A stretch of DNA of 64,000 bases from Streptomyces fumanus. GTDB lineage: Bacteria > Actinomycetota > Actinomycetes > Streptomycetales > Streptomycetaceae. Numbering within the stretch: position 1 is the first letter of the stretch; each line of letters opens with the position of its first letter. The notes under the pieces were generated by a model. The model worked only from the letters and a program-made list of their open reading frames with translations, had not been told where the DNA came from and searched no databases. This document shows positions 33,582-41,097 of this stretch, in pieces. The translations under genes were made by a program, and so were the position numbers. The stretch lies in the NCBI RefSeq assembly GCF_014655295.1, contig NZ_BNBI01000004.1, positions 310,001-374,000 on the forward strand, read 5' to 3'.

Positions 33582-33620
33582 AGTTCATGGCGTGAACGAA
33601 ATTAGTTCACGGCATGAACT
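33582..33620. promoter_or_regulatory. Tandem palindromic operators upstream of the NmrA gene
   Basis: Two near-identical dyads, GTTCA-TGGCG-TGAAC (33583-33597) and GTTCA-CGGCA-TGAAC (33605-33619), have centres 22 bp apart, about two helical turns. They lie in the 83-base gap between the MarR and NmrA genes and are the likely binding sites of the MarR protein. Confidence 0.75.
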
Positions 33621-33647
33621 TCGTCAAGGTGCCGGTACGGCAGGACC

Positions 33648-34088
33648 TCACGGTGTGGTGGATCGGTTCGAGGTGGGTGCGGAGAGGTCCGAGGTGTCCA
33701 CGATGGCGGTGGCCACGCGCTCGAAGTCGCGCTGGTCGTCGGCGTCGAGGTTCCCCGCGATCTCGGGCAGGCGCTTGGCGACCTCGGCGAAAACGGCCTC
33801 GGCGAGCACCTTCCCCGTGGGCGTCGCACTGACCATGACGACCCGTCGGTCCTGCGCTGAACTCGCCCGGCGGGCCAACTCGCGCCGCGCGGTGCGATCG
33901 ACCAACTGGCTCAACGCGTTCTTGGTCATACCCAACGACGCGGCGAGGTCGGCCATCTGCCGCGGCTCGTTCCTGACCGCGCAGAGCAGCGTGGCCTGCG
34001 AGGGGGTCAGGTCGAACTCGGCGCAGATCTGCGCGTACTTGCGCTGGATGAGGACCGAGAGCCAGAAGAGCTTGTCACCATAGTCCAC
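33648..34088 (-). CDS. MarR-family transcriptional regulator
   Basis: This 146-residue winged-helix protein has the MarR pattern: FDLTPSQATLLCAVRNEP, MADLAASLGMTKNALSQLVDRTARRELARR, then the wing DRRVVMVSATPTGKVLAE. MarR proteins are dimeric repressors released by phenolics or oxidants. I chose GTG 34088 because GAGGAGG lies 5 bases upstream; the frame continues 30 codons further without homology. It is followed on the same strand by the NmrA-family gene, with tandem dyads between. Confidence 0.88.
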   Translation of the reverse strand: MDYGDKLFWLSVLIQRKYAQICAEFDLTPSQATLLCAVRNEPRQMADLAASLGMTKNALSQLVDRTARRELARRASSAQDRRVVMVSATPTGKVLAEAVFAEVAKRLPEIAGNLDADDQRDFERVATAIVDTSDLSAPTSNRSTTP

Positions 34089-34444
34089 GCCGACCTCCTC
34101 GGTCCGATGGCGAACGATCAGTCCTGCTCGTCGCGGGCCTGCGGACCACGCCACTCCCGACCACGTTGATCGACTCACCCTGTTCCTTCACCCTCAGTAT
34201 CCGGCAAAGGCTGTCGACATCCTCCACCGGCCCCCACAGCGGGCGCATCGGAATTCGTTGCCGCTCGTGACGGTCGTCGTCTCGTGCGCACGCGCCCGCC
34301 AGAGGCCGTGCCACCCCGTACGGCGGGGCCCGACCGGCAGGCCGGTGACCACGCGTCAGGGTGGTGTGCCCTGTGCGCCCGAAATGACGAAAAACGGAAG
34401 GTAAATCAGTCCGACGGGCAGAGCGACGCCTTCCGTCGTGCACG
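34089..34444. other. Intergenic region upstream of the contractile locus
   Basis: These 356 bases separate the divergent MarR gene and contractile-system operon. The last 80 bases are AT-richer (GAAATGACGAAAAACGGAAGG, 34380-34401), which fits a promoter for the operon. A loose dyad CGGAAGG/CCTTCCG spans 34394-34434. Nothing else is recognised. Confidence 0.5.
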
Positions 34445-34597
34445 ATGTTCGGCGTGACCGTGAAAGTGGTGGCGGCCCGGCCTGCGGGACCGTTTGCTGA
34501 AATGGTGGCCGCTGCCGCCGAGTCGGGCCTGCCTCGCGATCCGCTGCCGCCGCATCGCCGCGACCCGGCCGCCCGCACCGCGAGGGCGGCCTCGTGA
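34445..34597 (+). CDS. Small ORF at the head of the contractile operon (50 aa)
   Basis: The ORF has 50 codons starting at ATG 34445 (MFGVTVKVVAARPAGPF). Its TGA overlaps the GTG of the next gene (GTGA), the same coupling used throughout this locus, and about 80% of its third codon positions are G or C. There is no clear ribosome site and no family resemblance. It may be a real small protein or a leader that feeds ribosomes into the next gene. Confidence 0.4.
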   Translation: MFGVTVKVVAARPAGPFAEMVAAAAESGLPRDPLPPHRRDPAARTARAAS

Positions 34598-35409
34598 GCG
34601 CCTTCGTCGACGAGCAGATGGTGCGGCTGCGGGACCCCGCGCAGTTGGCCGCCCTGGTGGATCCGCCGGGAGACACCGAGCACGCCCGGGTCCGCGCGCT
34701 GCTGGCCGCCATGTACACCATGGACTTCGCGACCGTCCGGGACGTCTCGGACCTGCACGTGCGGCAGGTGGAGTTCCAGCGGCCCGTGGTCGCCGCCCGG
34801 CGTACCAGCGGGAACTGGTTCCGGTCGACCCCCGCGTACACCAGGACCGAGGTCGCCCTGGAGCAGCGGGATCCGCTGGCGCCGCTGTGGGTGGATCTGT
34901 CGGCCGAGATCGATGTCACGCTGCTGCTCGAGGTCGACGGCGGCGCGGTGGAGTCCGTCGTCACGCGGGAGATCACCGGGGTGACCAGCCTGGACGACTT
35001 CCGCAGCCGCTTCCGCTTCCTCGACGTGGACGCGTTCCTGCGCAAGCACGACATCACCACCGTCGAGGAACTGCGCGAGGCGTTCCAGTACCTGCTCACC
35101 GAGATCCATCTGCGCGCCCCGGGGCCGTTCGACCCCGACGACCCGGCGAACAGGCACCCGTACGAGCTGCGGCTCGCGATGCTCATCCGGGACACCGTGG
35201 ACGTCGCGTCCCTGCTGCGGGACGCGAAGCTGGCGCGGGCCGCCGTGGAGAGCGCGGTCCTGCCGGGCGAGGCCGGCGGGGCGGAGATCCGGACGCCGTA
35301 CGCCCCGGTGCTCCTCATACCCGCGGCAGTTGCCCCGGGCGGGCCACTGAGCACCACCGCCCTGGAGTCGTTCTTCGCCGCCGAAGGAGTGCTCGCTCTC
35401 TTCGTCTGA
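34594..35409 (+). CDS. Unknown protein of the contractile locus (271 aa)
   Basis: This 271-residue soluble protein starts at GTG 34594. It has a central beta-rich part (WVDLSAEIDVTLLLEVDGGAVESVVTREI), a helical segment (FRSRFRFLDVDAFLRKHDITTVEELREAFQYLL) and a C-terminal domain. I recognise no family. Its place just before the sheath gene, on the same strand, suggests a structural or assembly role such as a tail terminator or cap. That is only a guess from gene order, though such a part is otherwise missing in the locus. Confidence 0.7.
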   Translation: MSAFVDEQMVRLRDPAQLAALVDPPGDTEHARVRALLAAMYTMDFATVRDVSDLHVRQVEFQRPVVAARRTSGNWFRSTPAYTRTEVALEQRDPLAPLWVDLSAEIDVTLLLEVDGGAVESVVTREITGVTSLDDFRSRFRFLDVDAFLRKHDITTVEELREAFQYLLTEIHLRAPGPFDPDDPANRHPYELRLAMLIRDTVDVASLLRDAKLARAAVESAVLPGEAGGAEIRTPYAPVLLIPAAVAPGGPLSTTALESFFAAEGVLALFV

Positions 35410-35424
35410 CGCCCGGCACCGGGC

Positions 35425-35652
35425 ATGCGGGAGCCATGCCCCGACCGCCGCGCCCCCGCACCGGCGGCCCGGCCGGCGCCCGCCACCCCGCGGGCGGAGG
35501 AGACCGGCGCGGCCGTGATCCCCGCCCCCGTGACCGCGAACCCGCCCCGCTCCCGCGCTCAGCCACGGGCAGCGGGCAAGGCCGCGCCGCAAGCCGGCGG
35601 CCCCGTTCCACCGACTGAGCACCGAGCGAGCATGGAGACGGAACATCGATGA
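35425..35652 (+). CDS. Possible small Pro/Ala-rich protein (75 aa)
   Basis: This 75-codon frame starts at ATG 35425 and ends in TGA overlapping the sheath ATG (ATGA). Third positions are about 83% G or C, as in real genes here. The product is disordered-looking, rich in Pro, Ala and Arg, with no family. It lacks a good ribosome site. It may instead be intergenic sequence with GC-biased coding appearance. Confidence 0.3.
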   Translation: MREPCPDRRAPAPAARPAPATPRAEETGAAVIPAPVTANPPRSRAQPRAAGKAAPQAGGPVPPTEHRASMETEHR

Positions 35653-37091
35653 CTGTCCGCTATATCCGGGTGAACCCGGTTGCCGACCTGTTCGCGCCCG
35701 CGGTGCGTGCGTACGGCAACGTCGCCGTGGTGGGCCAGGTCCAGCCCGCCGCCCCGGCCCCGGCCGCGCCGACCGCCGCGGCGGCCTCCGGCGCGGGCCT
35801 GGGGGTCGGCAACTACCGCTACGCGGTGACGCTGGTGACCGCGCAGGGCGAGACCGAGACCGGCGCCGAGGCCGCCGTCGCCACCACCACGGGCAACCAG
35901 ACCGTCAACCTCACCGCCATCCCGACGGGCGCGGCGGGCACCGGCACCGTGGGCCGCCGGATCTACCGCACCGCCGTCAACGGGCCCGCGGGCTCCGGGC
36001 AACTGCTGGCGAAGATCGATGACAACACCACGACCACCTTCAGCGACACCGTGCCGGACGCGCGGCTGGGCGACGAGCCGCCCGTCGTCCGCCCGAACAC
36101 CCCGACCGCCTTCACCGACCCGGCCGAGGCCCGCCGCCGCGTCCCGGGCCCCCTCGGCGAGTCCATCGCGCTCGCCTTCGCACAGTCGCCGGGCCCGACG
36201 CTGGTCTACGGCGTGCGCACGGCCGGGACGGCCGGGACGGACTGGGGAACGGCCCTCGGCACGGTGGCGGCCCTCGACGTACAGCTCGTCGTCCTCGCGA
36301 ACACCGCTGTCGACGGCACCACCGCCGCACCGAACGGCGCGATCGCCCAGCTCGCCGGCCACGTCACCAGCGTGTCCAGCACCGGCGGGGACGGCCAGGA
36401 GCGGATGGGCGTGGCCATGCTCGCCAAGGGGTCCACGGCGACCTCCGTCGTCACCGGGAGTCTGGCCAGCGAGCGGATGGTCTACCTCGCCCACAAGAGC
36501 GACCAGGACGCGGCGGCGGCCCTGGCGGGGGTGATCGCCGGCTACGAGCCGCACATCTCGATGCTGCTCAAGCCGGTCAACATCACCAGCGCGCCCCTCA
36601 CGCCCGCGGAGATCGCGACCATCAACGGCACCGAGACCTTCGGGAGCGGTCCGGCCGGGAACGGCGTGAACTGGCTGGTCGACCCCGTGCTGATCCCCGG
36701 GCACGGCACCTACCTCGGCGAGGGCTACACCGGCGACCCCGGCGGCAAGAAGTACATCGACATCGTCCGCACCGTCGACGACGTGTCCTTCCGCCTCAAG
36801 GCCCAGCTCATCAAGACCATCGGGACCCTGCGGGTGAGCCGCACCGGGCTGCGCACCCTGGAGGCCCGGATGGAAGCGGTGCTCCAGCCCCTGGTGCAGA
36901 GCGAGGTCATCGAGGGCTTCGAGATCACCTCGCCGCTCAAGGCGCTGCTCGACAAGGACCCGAACACCCTGACGGAGGCCGAGCGCGCCCGGATCGACGA
37001 CGCGCAGGCCCAGCGCGTGGTCGAGGTCCTGGTCTCCGTCGACTACGCCGGGGCGGTCCACCGCCTGTCGATCACGCTCAAGTTCGTGTAG
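35649..37091 (+). CDS. Contractile tail sheath protein
   Basis: This 480-residue protein forms the contractile sheath that drives the inner tube through a target membrane. The C-terminal part is typical of phage and injection-system sheaths: KKYIDIVRTVDDVSFRLKAQLIKTIGTLRVSRTGLRTLEARMEAVL, then VEVLVSVDYAGAVHRLSITLKFV, the strand that interlinks neighbours. An Ig-like insert of about 90 residues (about 48-135; GNYRYAVTLVTAQGETETGAEAA) sits near the N-terminus and would decorate the particle surface. The tube gene follows after 14 bases. The call is firm; whether the particle is a phage remnant or a dedicated injection machine depends on the rest of the locus. Confidence 0.9.
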   Translation: MTVRYIRVNPVADLFAPAVRAYGNVAVVGQVQPAAPAPAAPTAAAASGAGLGVGNYRYAVTLVTAQGETETGAEAAVATTTGNQTVNLTAIPTGAAGTGTVGRRIYRTAVNGPAGSGQLLAKIDDNTTTTFSDTVPDARLGDEPPVVRPNTPTAFTDPAEARRRVPGPLGESIALAFAQSPGPTLVYGVRTAGTAGTDWGTALGTVAALDVQLVVLANTAVDGTTAAPNGAIAQLAGHVTSVSSTGGDGQERMGVAMLAKGSTATSVVTGSLASERMVYLAHKSDQDAAAALAGVIAGYEPHISMLLKPVNITSAPLTPAEIATINGTETFGSGPAGNGVNWLVDPVLIPGHGTYLGEGYTGDPGGKKYIDIVRTVDDVSFRLKAQLIKTIGTLRVSRTGLRTLEARMEAVLQPLVQSEVIEGFEITSPLKALLDKDPNTLTEAERARIDDAQAQRVVEVLVSVDYAGAVHRLSITLKFV

Positions 37092-37105
37092 GAGGACCCG
37101 CGACC

Positions 37106-37498
37106 ATGGCCGACTGGAACACCCGCCTCGAGGTCAAGCTCGGCGATCGGACGATCACCCCGATCACGAACTTCACCCCCACCTTCAACGTGCCGCACAC
37201 CGTGGTGCACAGCCTGGAGCAGGACAACACCGGCTACGTACGGCAGCCCTTCACCTTCACCTTCACGATGACCGTGCCGGCGATCGCCTCGACCGTCGCC
37301 GACCTCACCGAACTGGCGGTCACCGGCGCCGAGTTCGCCGTCACGGTGGCCGAGAGGCGCGGCACCGACTGGGCGTTCAACGCCATGAAATTCGCCCGCT
37401 GCGTGGTCACCTCGGCCTCGCCCAGCAACGTGGTCGTCGACGGGGTGCCGCAGGCGAACTTCACCTGCATGGCACTGACCGTCGGCGTGGAGGACTGA
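37106..37498 (+). CDS. Probable tail tube protein
   Basis: This 130-residue, beta-rich protein (LEVKLGDRTITPITNFTPTFNVPHTVVHSLEQDNTGYV ... FTFTFTMTVPAI ... NFTCMALTVGVED) directly follows the sheath gene, where the tube gene lies in nearly all contractile systems. Size and strand pattern fit a one-domain tube of the phage or Hcp type, stacking as hexamers inside the sheath. I cannot show a sequence signature, so the call rests on position, size and predicted beta content. AGGAGG precedes the ATG. Confidence 0.65.
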   Translation: MADWNTRLEVKLGDRTITPITNFTPTFNVPHTVVHSLEQDNTGYVRQPFTFTFTMTVPAIASTVADLTELAVTGAEFAVTVAERRGTDWAFNAMKFARCVVTSASPSNVVVDGVPQANFTCMALTVGVED

Positions 37499-37500
37499 CC

Positions 37501-37689
37501 GTGGCAGGCCCCGGCGACACCGCCCTCCCGGCCGCCGGGCCACCAGCCCCGGCCGGCCGGGGCGCGGCGGTCCACTACTACTTCCCGGTCGAGGTCGAGG
37601 TGGCCGGCGACGCGGACGACGCCCTCGTGCAGCGGGTCGTCTCCGAGGTCTTCGCGCAGCTCGACCGCGAACTGGCGAGCCGGCAATGA
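37501..37689 (+). CDS. Small protein of the contractile locus (62 aa)
   Basis: This 62-residue protein starts at GTG 37501, with GGAGG upstream inside the end of the tube gene. A Pro/Ala-rich start is followed by a strand (AVHYYFPVEVEVAGD) and an acidic helix (DALVQRVVSEVFAQLDRELAS). The stop overlaps the next gene by ATGA. Small genes after the tube gene in phages often encode tail assembly chaperones, but no resemblance proves it here. Confidence 0.55.
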   Translation: MAGPGDTALPAAGPPAPAGRGAAVHYYFPVEVEVAGDADDALVQRVVSEVFAQLDRELASRQ

Positions 37690-38186
37690 CCAATCCGCCG
37701 GTGCTGGTCGGCGCCGTCCCGCTGCTGCATGTGCAGAGCATGTCGATCAGCCAGGGCTACCGGATCGAGCGGATCCTGGGCAGCCGCTGGTCACAGGCGA
37801 CCCAGCCGACCGTGAAGACGATCGCGATCGAAGCGATCCTGATCGGCCCGGACCGGCTGCTGGTCAAGAAGGCGCTGGAGGCGATGGCGCTGACCAGCCG
37901 GGCGCTCGCCGCGGCCGCCGGGCCGCTGCTGGCGGTGGCCGGCATCCCGGTGGTGTCCGGCCTGACGATCAGTCTGGACATGCAGATCACCGATCTGCGC
38001 ATCACGCAGAGCACGACGAAACGGGAGGCGCTGGACGTCTCGCTGAGCCTGCAGCACGTGCCCCGCTCCAACCTCTCGGCACTCGCCGGCGAGGCGGCGG
38101 ACATGGCGCTCGCGGCGGGCACGGCGGCCTCCCGGGCCGCGCCGCCGCCCAGCCCGGCGCCCCGCAGCCCCGGCCCCCCGCTCTAG
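37686..38186 (+). CDS. Tail protein, possibly P2 GpU-like
   Basis: This is a 166-residue protein. Its layout follows P2 GpU: an N-terminal strand, RWSQATQPTVKTIAIEAILIGPD, a helix, GPLLAVAGIPVVSGLTISLDMQITDLRITQSTTKREALDVSLSLQHVPRS, and an Ala-rich C-terminal helix. In P2 GpU the segments PRKIDFTLSLTRVDES and PLLDGTGMIYGMYVI sit in the same order. GpU-type proteins cap or complete the tail, or help assemble the tube onto the baseplate. The comparison is by memory and moderate. A disordered Pro/Ser tail ends the protein. Confidence 0.5.
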   Translation: MTNPPVLVGAVPLLHVQSMSISQGYRIERILGSRWSQATQPTVKTIAIEAILIGPDRLLVKKALEAMALTSRALAAAAGPLLAVAGIPVVSGLTISLDMQITDLRITQSTTKREALDVSLSLQHVPRSNLSALAGEAADMALAAGTAASRAAPPPSPAPRSPGPPL

Positions 38187-38232
38187 GGCCGCCCCGGCCC
38201 TCCCCAGTCACCCGTATCCGTCTGGAGTCCGG

Positions 38233-38616
38233 ATGAGCGAACCACCTTTCCTGCGTCTGCCCGTCGACCCCGACGAGGGCTTCCCGCAGTCGTTCCGGCT
38301 CTCCTTCGAGGGCCGCTCCTACGTCTTCGGCCTCCAGGTCACGATCGCCGAGGAGGCGCTGCCGGACGCGAGTGCCCCGGCCGGCCTCGGCACCGTGCTG
38401 GAACTGCCGGGCGACGGCGCCTTCCTGGTGGTGTCCGTGGTCCGTGAGGGGACCGCGGAGGGCGTCACGCTGCTGCGCCGCAAGGTGATCCCCGGCCTGG
38501 TGTACCGCGCGGGCGAGCTCGCGCTGGTCTTCCGCACCGTCCGGATCGCGCTGGGCAACCTGAACGGCGCCGGCCGGTGGGGTTCCGAGGTGGTGGCGGG
38601 GGTGGCGCTCGCATGA
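38233..38616 (+). CDS. Baseplate-associated small protein, possible plug
   Basis: This 127-residue beta-rich protein (FRLSFEGRSYVFGLQVTI ... VLELPGDGAFLVVSVVREG ... TLLRRKVIPGLVYRAGELALVFRTV) lies immediately before the hub-spike gene, sharing an ATGA overlap with it. In phages with simple baseplates such as Pam3, a plug protein of this size and beta pattern is encoded at this place and closes the hub. The assignment is inferred from size, strand pattern and order only. Confidence 0.45.
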   Translation: MSEPPFLRLPVDPDEGFPQSFRLSFEGRSYVFGLQVTIAEEALPDASAPAGLGTVLELPGDGAFLVVSVVREGTAEGVTLLRRKVIPGLVYRAGELALVFRTVRIALGNLNGAGRWGSEVVAGVALA

Positions 38617-40292
38617 GCCTGGTGCTGTGGCACCGCGTCCACGTCGAGCAGGCGTCCGGCGGCGGGGGCGGTCTGCTCCAGGCGGCCGCCTCCTTCGCCG
38701 GGTTCGGCGGGCTGCCGCTGACGGTGAGCAACGACGTGTACGCCGGCGGGCTCGTCCTCGACGCGAAGGTGACCGTCGAGATGGGCGAGGGCGCGACCGC
38801 AGACACGTTCCGCGTCACCCTCTACGACCTGCCCGCCGACACCGTCCGGCAGCTCCGGTCGGGCTACGCGTCGGACGGGCTGAAGGTGACGATCCGGCTC
38901 GGCTACTTCGACGACCTGGGCACGCGGTTCGGCGCGCGGCCGGTGATGACCGGGCGGGCCACGGAGGTGACCACCGGGATCGGCGACGGCGGGCTGACGG
39001 AGACGGTCATCGAGGGCCAGGAGGAGGCCGGTCACCTGCTGCGCAACAAGCCGGCCAGGCTGGACCGGCCGGCCGCGCTGCCCCGGATCAAACTGGTCCG
39101 CGACCTGCTGCCGGCCGGGGTGGACCTGGCGCCCGGCTCGACGATCCCCGGATCGGTGGGCGATGTCAGCGTCTGCTCCGGCAACACCCTCACCGCGCTC
39201 CAGCAGCTCGCCGCCGACGCGGACGTGCCGATCGTCGTACGGGACGGCTCGGTCCTGCTCGGCGACGCGGTCGGGCGGGAGTCCGCGCCCGTCCAGGTCG
39301 ATCCCGACCGGAACCTGGTCGCCCGCGCGGACACCCAGGCCGAGGGCCCGGACATCCCGGCGCAGGGCGCGGCGCCCGCCGTACGCACCGGTCTGGAGGT
39401 CACCGTTCTCGGGCACCCCGAGCTGCGCGCCGGGCAGACCGTCACCGTGACCGGGCTCGACGACGTCCCGGACGGCCCGCTGCGCATCGGCCGGCTCACC
39501 CACACCTACGGCGCGGCCACCGGCTACACCTGCCGGCTCACGCTCACCGCGGTCGCGCCGGGCAAGCGGGCCCGGCTCACCGGCGGTGTGCGCGGCGTGG
39601 TGGACCGCATCGGCGACGTGGTCGAGCGCGGCCGGTCCGACCACCCGGCGATCGACGTGGGCGAGGTGACCGCGTACCGCCCGGGCAAGGACGGCAAGCA
39701 CGTCACGGACCTCCACTACGGCCAGCACCCGCAGCCCGACGTGTCCACGCCGAGCGTCGCGAGCCCGGTCGACGACGACGTGAAGCTGCACGCCAAACCG
39801 CTCGCGGCACCCTTCGCCTTCCACAAGGTCGGCCTGATGACCCCGGTCTACCCCGGGATGCGCGCGCTGCTCGCGCACAACCGCGGCGCGGTGGACGACG
39901 CCGTCGTCGCCGGCTGGCTGTGGTCCCGGCAGTCGGGGCACGAGCCGCCCGGCAACGAGCCCGGCGACTACTGGCTCGCCCTGCCCACCGAGCTGGACGA
40001 CGACGGCCTGCCCACGGGCAAGGGCGCCAACGACCTGATCGACGCCGCCGGCCGCAGGACCGTGCAGGTGCGGGCGCTGCACGTACTGGTCGGCGCACGG
40101 AAGCTGCCGGAGGTCGGGAAGCGGCCCGAACCGCCGGCCGACGACACGGTGACCATCGAGCACCACTCCGGCACCAGGATCGAGATCTCGTCCCAGGGCC
40201 AGGTCACCGTCACCACCGACGACAAGTCGCTGACCCTGACCAACGGCAAGGTGTCGCTCCGACTCGACGGCGCGAGGGTGGCGGTGTCCTGA
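38613..40292 (+). CDS. Baseplate hub-spike protein (gpD/VgrG-like)
   Basis: This 559-residue protein joins two functions. Residues 1-330 resemble the gpD/gp27 hub: ANDVYAG-type start, AKVTVEMGEGATADTFRVTLYDLP, LKVTIRLGYFD and TVTVTGLDDVPDGPLRIGRLTHTYG. Residues about 345-500 resemble a gp5-type OB domain (IDVGEVTAYRPGKDGKHVTDLHY, KVGLMTPVYPGMRALLAHN). Residues 505-559 are alternating short strands (TIEHHSGTRIEIS, GQVTVTTDDKSLTLTNGKVSLRLDG), as in a triple-stranded spike. The trimer would pierce the target membrane. ATGA overlap with the plug gene fixes the start; the next gene begins in the stop codon (TGATG). Confidence 0.8.
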   Translation: MSLVLWHRVHVEQASGGGGGLLQAAASFAGFGGLPLTVSNDVYAGGLVLDAKVTVEMGEGATADTFRVTLYDLPADTVRQLRSGYASDGLKVTIRLGYFDDLGTRFGARPVMTGRATEVTTGIGDGGLTETVIEGQEEAGHLLRNKPARLDRPAALPRIKLVRDLLPAGVDLAPGSTIPGSVGDVSVCSGNTLTALQQLAADADVPIVVRDGSVLLGDAVGRESAPVQVDPDRNLVARADTQAEGPDIPAQGAAPAVRTGLEVTVLGHPELRAGQTVTVTGLDDVPDGPLRIGRLTHTYGAATGYTCRLTLTAVAPGKRARLTGGVRGVVDRIGDVVERGRSDHPAIDVGEVTAYRPGKDGKHVTDLHYGQHPQPDVSTPSVASPVDDDVKLHAKPLAAPFAFHKVGLMTPVYPGMRALLAHNRGAVDDAVVAGWLWSRQSGHEPPGNEPGDYWLALPTELDDDGLPTGKGANDLIDAAGRRTVQVRALHVLVGARKLPEVGKRPEPPADDTVTIEHHSGTRIEISSQGQVTVTTDDKSLTLTNGKVSLRLDGARVAVS

Positions 40293-40630
40293 TGCCGAAG
40301 GTGCTCACCGCCGCCGCCCAGCTCGTCTGCGCCCACCAGGGACTGCTGACGGTGCGGGCGTCCACCGCGGCGCTCACCGCCGGCGGGTCGCCCGTGCTGG
40401 TGCAGGCGGACATCCTCGCCGCGACCGTGACCGGCTGCACGAACAACGGCCCCGGGCTGAAACCCTGCCTCAAGGTGACGGCGGTCGTCACCGGGCAGAG
40501 CCGCACACTCACCGTGTCCGGCCAGCCGGTGATGCTGGACACGGCGCTGGGCCTCACCGACGCCGTCCCGCCGCAGCCGGTGCTGTGGCAGGTCCGCAGC
40601 GCGGGCCAGACCGTGCTGGAGGCGTCATGA
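40292..40630 (+). CDS. Possible spike-tip (PAAR-like) protein
   Basis: This 112-residue protein has short beta segments and three Cys (AQLVCAHQG, VTGCTNNGPGLKPCLKVTAV), encoded between the spike and gp25 genes, where tip proteins lie in many contractile systems. PAAR proteins are small, metal-binding cones that sharpen the spike, and the Cys/His pattern could hold a metal. A clear PAAR repeat is not visible, so the call is tentative. The start overlaps the previous stop and the end overlaps the next ATG by 4 bases. Confidence 0.5.
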   Translation: MPKVLTAAAQLVCAHQGLLTVRASTAALTAGGSPVLVQADILAATVTGCTNNGPGLKPCLKVTAVVTGQSRTLTVSGQPVMLDTALGLTDAVPPQPVLWQVRSAGQTVLEAS

Positions 40631-41094
40631 CCAGCCCCGCCCCGCCGCCCGGGGACATCCTGTACGGCTGCGGCTTCCGGCTCCAGGACGGCGACCTCGT
40701 GCTCGCCGCGGACCCGCGGAAGGCCGAGCCGCAGATGGTGCACGGCCTGGCCAACCTCGAACAGGCGCTGACGCTGCGGCTGCTCACCCCGTTCGGCACC
40801 GATCCGCTCAACGCCGGCTACGGGCTGGACGTGCGGGGGGCGTTCACCGGCGCCCACGACCGGCGCACGGCCAAGGAGCTGATCCGGCTCGAAGTGGTGC
40901 GCACCCTCGGCTCCGATCCGCGGGTCCGCGAGGTCACCGAGGTGCTGTTCGACGACGACCCGCAGTTCGTGACCCAGGTGCTGGCGGCCGGCGGCCGTCC
41001 GTCCGACCACCGCACGCGGCAATGGCAGGTGCTCGTGACGGTGGAGACGGTCCAGAACGTCACGACGTCGGTCCTGATCGATGTGGAGTTCTGA
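40627..41094 (+). CDS. Baseplate wedge protein, gp25 family
   Basis: This 155-residue protein has the gp25/GpW pattern: VHGLANLEQALTLRLLTPFGTDPLNAGYGLDVRGAF, a helical TAKELIRLEVVRTLGSDPRVREVTEVLFDDD and closing strands (WQVLVTVETVQNVTTSVLIDVEF). gp25-type proteins nucleate the sheath on the baseplate and are conserved in phage tails, pyocins, type VI secretion and extracellular injection systems. ATG 40627 overlaps the previous stop. This gene with gpJ and sheath is the core evidence for a contractile machine. Confidence 0.85.
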   Translation: MTSPAPPPGDILYGCGFRLQDGDLVLAADPRKAEPQMVHGLANLEQALTLRLLTPFGTDPLNAGYGLDVRGAFTGAHDRRTAKELIRLEVVRTLGSDPRVREVTEVLFDDDPQFVTQVLAAGGRPSDHRTRQWQVLVTVETVQNVTTSVLIDVEF

Positions 41095-41097
41095 GCG

